Assembly: GCA_028583605.1 (NCBI GenBank)
Contig: CM053326.1
Coordinates: 35,930,931-35,994,930 of the forward strand
Direction: 5' to 3'
DNA from: Dastarcus helophoroides
Taxonomy: Eukaryota > Arthropoda > Insecta > Coleoptera > Bothrideridae
DNA length: 64,000 nt
Shown here: one piece after another, positions 39,101-51,100 of the stretch
Layout of the letters: each line of letters begins with the position of its first letter
Numbering within the stretch: position 1 is the first letter of the stretch
Notes under the pieces: generated by a model
What the model was told of the DNA's origin: nothing
Databases searched by the model: none
The model's input: the letters and a program-made list of their open reading frames with translations, nothing else
Made by a program: the position numbers and the translations under genes

Positions 39101-42100
39101 CCAATGATATACAGGAATCAAAGGAAATAATATCAAACAAATCCAAGGTAAACCATACATAGTAATGAAGACAGTACCTAAAAAAAAGAAAAAATGTGAA
39201 TAGGAACGTCGAAAATGCTCTTAGGCAGCTGTTTATTTGCTTACCGATTAAACCAAAAAATTGGGCAAGTAGTATGTTTAAAATAAATGGCAGAGAATCG
39301 TCAATTGTGTAAACATCACTAGAAAATCGATTTAAAATTCTTCCTAATGGAGAAACGTCGAAAAATGTCGACTTGGCCTAAAAAGTTAAAAGGGTTTGGT
39401 TCAGTTTTGACAACCTCAGACTAATCTGTTTTATAAAGAATGTTGGAAAAAACTTGATTTTTAAAAAAATTACAATATTGCAAAGAAATCTCATTTCGAA
39501 CCCAAAATCTCCAAAAATTTCATAATGAAAATCAAAACACATTTCTTAAATCTCAGATTTTCCATTTTAATATCGAATGTTGCAGTTTTTGCTTGAAGCT
39601 CAGACTTTTAAATTTAAAATTTCAGAAAAAATGCCAAAAACTGACATTTTAACGGAGTCTTCTAATTGCGATAAGAATAGTTAAAGGTGTGGATGAAGGT
39701 TATCATATTTGCCGTATCTAGCGTTCTTCAATTATAATTTGTTCTGATCTTTACAGCGCGGCATATTTTGTGAAAAAAATAAAAGCAGTGTAGACATACC
39801 TTCATAATGGATTTCAAGAGAAGCTTATGTATTTTTGTGGCCGCTAATATTCCTCCATAAGCAAACAGGAACGCTCTAAAGAAGGTAAAAATGCTATTTA
39901 TTGCGGCAAATCCCACATATATCTTCAAATAACTATCCATAGATGGCGCCTCATACAAATTTGGATCAAAATCAGTGCCACCTACATTGGAGTTTGAATA
40001 GGTGGTTAAATTTGTACTATTGTTATGTTGATGCGATACCCAACGCGATAACCACCAATCAGACATATTTCTTGAGATTTGCATCATACTCAAAGTGAAC
40101 AATATCAGTAGACTAAGCAAATGGCCAATGGCTGTCCAATAAGAAGCGTAAACGTCGAATTCTACAGTTCCCACTTCACTTATCTCCTCATTTAAAATGC
40201 TATCATTATCTTTTTTCTCATCTGGAAATTCTTTCATACTATCCAATATAACGCTCTTAAGAGAAGCTTCGTAACTTTCACTAAGTTCTAAATCTAACTC
40301 AAGATCGACAGTTAGAGAATCATCCATATCTGTTAGTACATTCGCTGGTTTTCCTAAGGAGTAAGTACAATAAAATCTTGTTTTTGCTCACATAAGTTAA
40401 TTACCTTGTTGTTTAATAACACCATCCTCGAATAGAATAATTCTGTCCGCATACACCAAATACTGCACCAAATGCGTGCAAAGAACTCTAGTCTTCAAAC
40501 CTAGAAGGCCCATGATACAATGCTGGAAGATGTGTTTCGCTATTGGTGGATCGACGGCGGCAAGAACGTCATCTAATAAATAAACTGCTTTATCTTGGTA
40601 AACGGCCCGAGCCAGGGCAATGCGCGCTTTTTGTCCCCCGGACAACGTCGTGCCACTTTCGCCGATTCCTGTCAAATCAGCTTGGGGAAGATCATCGACC
40701 AAGTTGGCCAAACCGCAGGCGAAAAGCACCGATTTATATTTGTAGTCGTCATAAGCTTTACCGAAGAGAATGTTGTCGCGAACTGTACCCCTCTGGAGCC
40801 ACGGTTGCTGATTTGCAAATCCAAAACCTAGCAAGGACACAAAAATATTATTGGATTGCCAGAAAGAAATTTGCAAGTTTTTCTAATTTAAAGATAGAAA
40901 AAAATAATTTGAAAAAATGTCATTTGCATTGACGCCCATATAGTGGAGGAAATGAAAAATTACTCTCTCGTGTTAAAATGAGGGAATAAAACCTTACTCA
41001 GTCACACTCACAGACTCCCTCGTTCATTTAATGTTAATTTCATCAACTCACCCTTGCTCACTCACTCTCACTTAGTTATTATCAACATTAGTTACTTTCT
41101 TTCCCTCTTAATCACTTTTCTGCAATTAAATCAAGAAGTTGCTTTTGTTCCAACTGCGTTTTGCTCAAATTTTTCTCAGTTGCAGTAAAATAATCCATAA
41201 GAAGAAAACGTGAAACTTTACCTGATTCAACTTGACTAATTGCGATTTCCCCTTGATCCATATTTAATTCAGCTAAAATTGCTGAAAGAAATGATGATTT
41301 TCCAGAGCCGACAGTTCCAATAACTCCAATAAATTCTCCCTAAAAGTATAAACAAAAAAAGCTATTTAGCTAAATTACTGCCTTTTTCCTTAATTTTACA
41401 CATGTCATATGTTTCGGTACAATTTTATAAACTAAATTATTATCAAAATTAAATAGTCGATGCAGGGCCGTGCGGTAGATTTTCTCAGTATGTTGCAACT
41501 CTTCGAAATGGTGCCCCATAAAAGCTTTTTCTTTAAAGCAACCTTCGATTATGTTTAAAAAAATGCACAAAGTTCAAATAATATTTAAATAAGGTTAGTT
41601 GTAAGCTTAGTTGTAAGCATATGTAGCAACTATTTCGAAATTTCGATTAAAATGATCATTTTTTTTTCGTGATATCGTATATAAAATGTTGAAGCCTATG
41701 TCAAAATTATAACCTTCTTCAGGCAATTTAGAATTTCCTTTTTTTTCTCAAATCGAAATTCGAAACAATTTTGTACTTTAAATTAGGAAAATACTAAAAA
41801 TTGAAAGCACGAAATGTGAATTTTTACAAAAAATCACGAAATATATTATTATTCAATCCTGTTTAGCATTCTTAAAAATTTAGAATTTTTATCGAAATTG
41901 CAAGTTTTCCTCGAAATATTTTGGTTTTTACATGTTTATCTAAAATTTTTATTTTAATATCGACATGTAGACTTTTTCCTCTAAATTTCGGAAACAACCT
42001 TCATTATGCAATTTTTATATTTTGTGACGCCAATCGACCATGAAATAATTCGCTTGTCCCGGTCTTTTTTTTTAAGTTTAATCCACTCGCAAAGGGTAAC

Positions 42101-45100
42101 CCCATTGTGCTTTCAAAGCACTGCGAGTAGGATGCGGAAACAAGGATAGATGGCGATCAACCGCCTTCTTAAACGAGGATAGGTTGTAATTTTTGGAAAC
42201 AATTCCTTTCGGTAACAAGTTCCATAACTTGAAAGTTCTATAGAAAAAAGAGTCTCCATAGACAGAAGTCCTCATTGTGTCAAGCTGGACCGCATAGGAA
42301 TTTGCTGCCTCCGACTAGTACGCCTCAAGAATCTTGCCCTTGGGGGGATCAATTCAATAAGTTCCTGCGAGCATCTTCCATGTGGAAAAGAGACAAGTCA
42401 CCAACCATAAGTCAATCGCTCTTCTTTAAATTGAATCCAAGAGAGCTAAAGTGCGTTTTGGGGCTGAACTCCAAACATGAGAACAGTATTCTAGTGTTGG
42501 CCTAACTTGAGGTTTGTATAGTCTTAATAGCTGATGAGATGTGAAGTACTTTTCAGCTCTAAAAAAAAGCCTAGCTTCTGAGAGGGGAATTTGGCAATGG
42601 CGCGCACATGATCGTCCCAAGCGAAGTTAGTGCTCGCATTCACTTCTACGACAGGTAGATTAGATCCCATCGGAAGGATTTTACCGTCCATTAGTATGTT
42701 CGTTGCATTATCCTTTGATGTTTTCTTAGAGAAAACCGCAGCCTGAGTTTTGGAAGCGTTGAAGTCGACCAAACTGTTCTTACCTCATTCCAGAATAATC
42801 TCGAGATCCCGATTAATCGTCTGTATTTGCTGTTCCCTTAGTCGATCTGAATCAGCGATAGATAATGGTTTGTCGGAGAAAAAAGATGACACAAGGTTAC
42901 TATCATCTGCGTAGCTGTATATAGGATTGGAAGTCAAAGCTAAGAGATCGTTTATGTGTAACAGAAATAGAGTAGGAGACAGAACAGACCCCTGAGGCAC
43001 CCCTGCGTTAATCGCAAATGACTCGGATGAGATACCATCGACGACGACCTAAAGAGATCTGTCAGCGAGAAAATTGGATATCAAATGACAGAGTCCAGGA
43101 GGAAGACCATAAGACCTTAATTTGGCGAGAAGAGATCGGTGCAGGACTCTGTCGAAAGCCTTTGAGATATCCAATGCCACAATCCTAGCCTCACCATGTT
43201 TTTCCATAGCTGAGGTACAGATATGAGTAACATATGCCAGTAGATCGCCAATGGAACGTTGTTGTGTAAAACCGTATTGCCTGTCGGATATGATTTTATT
43301 TTTCTCCAAATATTTGAGAATTTCATCACTTTATATATAACGGGTAACAAAGATATAGGGCAATAGCTGTTAACCAGATTCCTTTTTCCCTTTTTAGGGA
43401 CACCTTTGTTGTAAGAGAGTGTGAACAATTTGCTTAGGACAGGAGTCAACTCTGGGGCGCACTTCTTAAAAACAATAGCGGGAATACCATCAAGGCCAGA
43501 AGGTGTCGAGCTCAAGGAGAATCTTCCTGATGGTGCGTTGTTTGAAAACAACTTCAGGCATCGAAGTGCCAACCTTAGGAAGAATAGGAGGTTCTGCGTT
43601 TCGAAAATCAAGATTGGAATTTTCAGCAAACATTAAGGCTAACATGTCAGCCTTTTCCTTGGAGGTAGTAGCCATATTGCTATTTTCATCGAGTAAAGGT
43701 GGAAAATTTGAAGATGTAAAATTCTTTCCAATCGACTTTGCAAATCCCCAAAAGGATCTGGAACCGTTCGGACAGTTGATAAGCCTCTGGCGCATTTTAT
43801 CATCGAAATCACGACGATATGCGCGATTTTTGCAGTTTATTATTATTGTAATTATAAGTGTCGCTACCGCTATTGGTGTATAAATTTTGGAGAATTAATT
43901 TGAATCTAACTATTTTAATTTCTGTATTAGAACCGAAATATTAGGATTTTTTATTTGTGTATTTTTGCAATGAAGAATATAAGTTTTTTTTGTAAATTTT
44001 GACCTTTTTCTACGTGTTCCGACTTTTCAGTTCCAATTTTCACGTTTTTCCTAAAATTTCTATTTGAAACTTGAAATTTTGACTTTTTCTAGAAATATTC
44101 AATTTTTTCTCACTTTTAGTTTTTACAATGTTTATCTATCTAAAATTTGGACTTTAATATCAAAATTTGGATTTTTTTTCTCGAAATTTCGGAAATAATC
44201 TTTTGTAATGAATAATATTTATTTTTTAATTTCAATATTTTTCTGGAAATGTTCGCATTTTTTGTAAAATAGATTTCGTAAATTACTACCTTTTTTCCAA
44301 ATTGTGATTTTCTATCTGGATTTTAATTTTTCAGTTTCAATTTTCACGTTTCTCCTGAAATTTCGACTTTAAACTTGAAATTTTGGCTTTTTTAGAAAGA
44401 TTTATTTTATTCTTGAAATTTATCCAATCTCGATTTTTTGATGTTTTATATCGCACTTTTCAAATTTCGATTTTTTTAAGCCTAATTTAGTCTCGAAAAT
44501 AATAAGAATTTTAAAATGTAAACTCATGCCATTTAGAGAAAAACTCGATATTTATAAAAAAAATTATCGAATTTTTTTTTAAATTTTTTCCTCCCTTTCT
44601 TCACTATCGATTTTATTCATGGACGTAGACAGAATATCGTTTAGGGGGAAGGATCAACAATCATTTTGAAAAATTAACGAAAAAGAAAATTGGAAAACCT
44701 ATATATATTTTCACCTAACTGCATGAATTCAGGGACTGTATTTTTAAATTAAATGTGAAAATTGGAAATAGATCCTAAGTTTGGGAAAACAGTCAGAAAA
44801 TTGGATCTAAAATAAAAAACAACTTTTCGAAAAAAAATTTCAAAAGTCGAATTTTGTAAAAAAAGTGGCAATTGCCGGGCTAATTGTAAGGCAAATTTAG
44901 AGAGAGAAAATTCAATCCCCAAAAATATTTCGCTCAGAATTTTTATTTTATATGAATTTTTTCATAATCTTGAATTTTTGTTGTTGTGAAACGGATTGGT
45001 CCTTGGTTACCTTCAATAATTTTAAAATTTACAAGAAATTTTTTTCTCGAAATTTGCTGAAAATTTTATTTTCAGAATAAGTGGATTTTTATCAAAGTGT

Positions 45101-48100
45101 CGATACAATTTTGGAAAAATAAAGAATTTTGAAAAGAGTAGAAATTTTAAGAATATGTTTGAAGTAGAAATTTCCAGGAACATCTTATTTTGAAGTACAC
45201 GTAGAAATTTCAAGATTAAGACAAATTTTGAGAAATATTAAATTTTCCGAAAGTCAAATTAAAAAAAAAGAATATTTAGAAGAAGAGATAGTAAAAAATG
45301 TTTTTAGAAAAAAGTGACAATTTTTGAAAAATACCGACGAAATGACCAGAAAAAAATTCAAAATTTAATTCCAAGAGAAAGTTCAACTTTGAGAGAAAAA
45401 AGTAGAATTCTTTTGAATAATTTCGAAGAAAAAACCGACTTTGAGAAAGAGTTGGAATCTGTGAAATCAGACTTAAACCCCCCCAACCTTATGCAAAAAC
45501 CTCGAAAAATGTTAAACATTTAAAAAAATAATATTTTCAAAAGTCAAATGTTCGGAAAAAAAGACTCAATTTTCAGAAACATTTTGAGAAACTTTTCTAC
45601 CGCAAGTGAAGACTTCCAGAAACATAAAACATCGCATTTTGAAGTACAAGTCAAAATTTTGAGAATAAAATAGATTTTTGTAAACATGAAGTTTTCGAAA
45701 GTTTGAATATAAAATAAAATTAGAAAGACCAAATAAAAAATAGTGTTCTTTGGAAATACCGTTGAAGTGTCAAAAAAAGGGCAACATTTCTAAAAGAAAA
45801 TTTGAAATTTCCAAGAGAAATATCAATGTTGAGACAAAAGAGTAATTTTTTTAAGAAATAAGCCACGAATTTCGAAAAATAAACCCAACTTTGGGAAAAT
45901 CGGAATTTTTAGAAAACCAAATTTAAAATAAATCCCAACCTTTCAGAAAAACTCAAAAAAGTTGTATTTCAATTATTATAAATAGTTATAATTCCAGGGA
46001 AAATGTTGTGGGCTACAAATTTCGAAAAATAAATCCAACTTTGGGAAAGCCGGAATTTTTAGAAAACCAAATTTAAAATAAATCCCAACCTTTCGGAAAA
46101 ACTCAAAAAAGTTGTATTTCAATTATTATAAATAGTTATAATTCCAGGGAAAATGTTATGGGCCACAAATTTCGAAAAATAAGTCCAACTTTGGGAAAGT
46201 TGGAATTTTTAGAAAACCAAACTTAAAATAAAACCCCACCTTTCGGAAAAACTCAAAAAAGTTGTATTTCAATTATTATAAATAGTTATAATTCCAGGGA
46301 AAATGTTATGGGCCACAAATTTCGAAAAATAAATCCAACTTTGGGAAAGTCGGAATTTTTAGAAAACCAAATTTAAAATAAATCCCAACGTTTCGGAAAA
46401 ACTTAAAAAAGTTGTATTTCAATTATTATAAATAGTTATAATTCCAGGGAAAATGTTATGGACCACAAATTTCGAAAAATAAATCCAACTTTGGGAAAGT
46501 CGGAATGTTTAGAAAACCAAATTTAAAATAAATCCCAATCTTTCAGAAAAACTCAAAAAAGTTGTGTTTCAATTATTATAAATAGTTATAATTCCAGGGA
46601 AAATGTTATGGGCCACAAATTTCAAAAAATAAATCCAACCTTGGGAAAGTCGGAATTTTTAGAAAACCAAATTTAAAATAAATCCCAACCTTTCAGAAAA
46701 ACTCCTAAAAGTTGTGTTTCAATTATTATAAATAGTTATAATTCCAGGGAAAATGTTATGGGCCACAAATTTCAAAAAATAAATCCAACCTTGGGAAAGT
46801 CGGAATTTTTAGAAAACCAAATTTAAAATAAATCCCAACCTTTCAGAAAAACTCAAAAAAGTTGTATTTCAATTATTATAAATAGTTATAATTCCAGGGA
46901 AAATGTTATGGGAATTTCACTTTTTTTTCAAAATTATAAAATTTCCAAGAAATTATTCTAAAAATCAAAATTTTAATTTTTTTTATTAAAATATTTGAAA
47001 TCTTGATAAACAAGTTGAAACTTGCAGTAAATCAAAAGTGAAGGAAAAGTTTAAATTTTCCGAAAAAACAAATTTTGAGCAATGATAAAATTTCAAAAAA
47101 AACCGATGAATTTTGAGAAAAATTCGAAACTTTGAGCAAAATTCGAAACTTTGAGAAAAATTCGAAACTTTGAGAAAGTCGGATTCTGATAAAAAAAGTC
47201 AAATCTTAAGAATAACTTTGAGATTTCAAAAGAAAAAGACAAATTTTGTGAAAAAAGACAAATTTTGAGAAATAATTCGAAAGAAAATGTCAATATCTCA
47301 AGGAAAGGACACTTTTGAAGAAGAAATTAAACTTTTTAGAAATAATCCAATTTGTTTAGTTGCATGAGCCAGAGGGGGCAAGCGCACTAACCTGCCGTAT
47401 TGTAACTACGCCTATGATTTTATTATCAAAATTTCGCTTTTCTAAAAAAAAAACATCTATTTATCGTTCAACTTTTTTTTTTTTTTCTTAATTTTCCCTA
47501 CACGACTTTTTTTTCTTATTCTATTTGCGAAATTCAGACTTTATTGTATTGTCCACTTCTTCAAAGAACTTTTTTGAACATTTTCGACTTTGTATCTGCC
47601 AATTTCCATTTTATCTAAATTTTGAATTATTTTAACAAAATCGCTAGTTTAAATTCGAAATTGTAAAGAGATTGTTTCGAAATTAGAATTTTTTTTGCAA
47701 TTTCGAATTATTTTTTAATACACATTGCACTTTATTTAATTTTAAGCTTAAATTTTTAAGAATTATAAACAGTTCTGAATTAATTGAAAACATAAAAATG
47801 TCAAAGAGTGCCGCACACCTCAATGAAAAGCCGCATGGAACGCTCGGAGCCCCATTTGCCTACCCCCGACAAAATCGATGCAGAAAAGCGATGTGTAAAG
47901 ATTTTTAATTATTGAAACACTCAAATTGTATTTTGATTTAGCTGCTTATGCCGCCTCCTTGGGGTGCCGCCTGATGCGGTTGCCTCTTTGCATCTTAGCA
48001 CGGCACGGCCCTGAGTCGATACGTTTAATGATTCTGACGTACACATCTTTTATGTCCATTTTAAACACTTAAATTGATGATGTCATCTATGACATTTACT

Positions 48101-51100
48101 TTTACGTATTTTATTAATGCAGGTTGTCCTAGGGAGACCGTAACTCATAAGGGATACAAATATATCATATTTTCAACTGTTAACCCTTTCGCGACGTGAT
48201 ATTTTCCTATTTTTAAGTATGCTCATAAGGCGGGCAGTTCTCGAGTTTACGGAATCGTATGGTCTTCGTCGTTATAGCATACATATACCGGAAAAGTACG
48301 ATAATCGGCGTCTTTACAAGAATATTGTACTAAATTAAAAATATAATTCGAATAAATACAGTCTTCGACTATTTGTCACATTTTTTTAACACGGGAATAT
48401 ACGGTCTTCGGCGCGAAAGGGTTAAACCAGATTATTTCTGAAGATATTAAGAAAAACTGAATTTTTACGATTTTGTTTGTATTTAAATAATTTACCTTTC
48501 TCACGCTCAGGGTAATATCGTTGAGGCTAAAAACATCGTTGGTATGCTGCAAAATGTCTTCAAGGCTTTTCTCATGATACCTAACCCTTTTCCCCTTCTT
48601 GTCCTTCTTTGAAAGAAATCTCCTCGAATGGGTGGATGAATGCAACTTTTTTTTCTCTTCCAGATTCAGTTCCTTGCCCCAGTTGAAATACGCGTTTTTT
48701 ATAACTATATCACAGTTTGGATTTTTCCCCAGTAAGGAATCGTCATAGTATGCTTCTAAATCTAAATCACTTAACTGAAAATAAAAACCTTGTTAGCATA
48801 TGGTGCTCTTTCTGAAAAATTTACTGTTTTCAACATTTTCAGAAAAGGACGGAAATTTTGAAAAAAATAAATTTCAGAAGAGTATTTACAAAAAGTTTAA
48901 ATTTCGAGAAATATATTAAAATAGGAAAATGATGAAATTTTCAAAAAAATTTCCCAAAAATGTAAAAATTTTTTAAATTTCAAATTTTTCAACAAAATAT
49001 CGACATTGAAATCCAAGTTTTCAAAAGGTCAAAATTTCCAAGAAAGACGAAATTTGCGAAAATATAGAAAACTTTTTACGAAGGTAAAATTCTTCAAAAA
49101 AAAGTCAGAACTTTGTGACGTCACGAAATGTATGACTCGTCTCGCTCTTGTCACACGATGTCACATGCTATTGACCCCATCATTCTTGCTTAATCTAAGA
49201 AATAACAACGCATCCGGTGTCTCATCACTAAACCTTTTAGTTCAAGATACGAGAATTTTATTTCAAATAAGCATAACAATCCCATAGCAGGGCTACTTGT
49301 TGGAATTAAACTTGTTCTATTTTATATTAAAATGATAAAAAAGTAATTTTCTTCTTCTTGAAAACATTGGTACTGAGCGTTTTGATAGGTGCAGTATACA
49401 TATTTTATAACTTTTTAAAACGATGTTAATCTAGAAAATCCCGGGATCAAAAAAACTTATTCCCGAAAATTTCGGAATTAAAAAGCGGTCGGGATCCCGA
49501 AAATCGGGATACCGGGATCAAATCCTCTAGATGTAACATATAATTGGTATTGTGCCTAAAAAGTTGAAGTTGAAAAGATCGAAATCCCAAAAAAAGAAAT
49601 CAAAAATTTGAAGAAAGCTATAATTGTCGATAAAACTTGTAATTTTCATGAACCAATTCTTTTCCTCATATTGTCAAGGTAGGAATTAAGAATTCGCACC
49701 CAAGTAACTATCAATTAATTAGATGGAAAAGAATTTCGTTCTTTACAGATTTCAACTGGTCGAATGTCAATCACAAGCCATTCTAGTAATAAATAAACTC
49801 CTCTCTTCCAGTTGATTTATTCTAACATAATTTCCATCAAAACTGTAAGTTGCTTACATTGCATAGGAAATCTCAATTAATAAGAAAATACCTGTTAAGA
49901 ATAACGCACTTACATCTAGCAGTCTTTGAATTCGTCTTATCGATATCCACGCTTCCATTAAGCCATTGAGTACCCATGGAAAGGCATTAAGTGGACTTAT
50001 GAGCATGTTGAGTAACGCTATAGTTGTAAACACTGTGGCAGCGGTTAATTCGTTTCCCAAGAGGACATAGGTTGCAAACGTCAAAAGAGAAATCAAAACG
50101 GGCGTAGTGGCCCAAAAGTAAACACACAACGCATCCAGATATTTTCTCCCCTTCAAGTACTTTAGTTCGTTGTCTCGTATTTCTGAAAATGTTAATCAGG
50201 ATAGAGGTAATTTGGTGATAGATCTAGTTACTATTTATAGTCCGTATGAAGTGTTGCTCCCAAACGTAAAGCTTAATTGCTTTGATACCATGAAGGACTT
50301 CGCTTATTAGTTTAACGCGAGAATCTTTCTGTTCCATCAATTTTGAACTTAATTGGCCTATTTTGCTCGCAATACATTTATTTATTGGCATAAGAACAAC
50401 ACTAAATGCAACACCGGCTAAAAATGCTATTCCAACTTGATAATAGAGAAGACAAAGTGTGACACCCAGCTAAAAATAATAATAATTATTGTTAAATACA
50501 GTGTACGAATAACACATTTAATGTTCTTAAAGGAATTACTTAATTGTACCTGAAATGGAATGCTCCAAAATGCGTGAAAGCTTGGGCAGGAATTGACAAT
50601 ACGATCAGTATCGGTAGACATAAAATTAACAATCTCTCCGACAGAAAAATGTGAACGTAAAGCAGTTTCACTCACTGTTAAGGTCTTTCTGTAAATGGTA
50701 GTCACAATGGATCCTCTCATTTTCAATCCCACTAGTGAAATTAGAAAATTAAAATGGGAATCGCAAATGGAAGCTAAAACATAAAAACGTTTACGTTATA
50801 TCAATATAATAATTGAGTAATTGATCAACGCAGAAGCATAACTCAATCAAAAACACGAAAATTGGACAAATGACCCATTCTGGAAATTTTTATTTTTTTA
50901 CAAAAACCAGATTCACATATTTTTATCTAATTTTATTAATTGCGATTTTTTTTGAATTACGAAAGGAGTTTTAAATTTCGTAGTTTTTCGCAAAATTATC
51001 CAATCTAATTTTTTTTAAAACAACCCTAGCTTTCAACGAACAGCTGCGACCAGTGGCGGACTAAGCCCGTCAGAGGCCCGGGGCGGCAAAGCTAAACTAG

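Larger units (their letters stand above)
41463..48013. mobile_element. 6.5-kb hAT-bracketed block in intron 7
   Basis: Ends CAGGGCCGTGCGGTAG at 41463 and, complemented, CAGGGCCGTGCCGTGC at 48013. Flanking 8-mers are AGTCGATG (41455-41462) and AGTCGATA (48014-48021), one difference, the size expected for hAT. No transposase is recognisable inside. The interior is a LINE fragment, degenerate repeats and a 150-bp satellite, so the element grew by later insertion and amplification. Confidence 0.7.

Noticed and set aside
40543..40932. 129-codon plus-strand frame
   Set aside because: Antisense of ABCC10 exon 9, which has complete NBD motifs.
45862..46912. CRISPR-like regular repeat
   Set aside because: Units are contiguous 150-mers without unique spacers, in eukaryotic intron DNA.
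49006..49287. 93-codon plus frame in intron 6
   Set aside because: The N-terminal half is degenerate repeat translation; the rest shows no recognisable domain.
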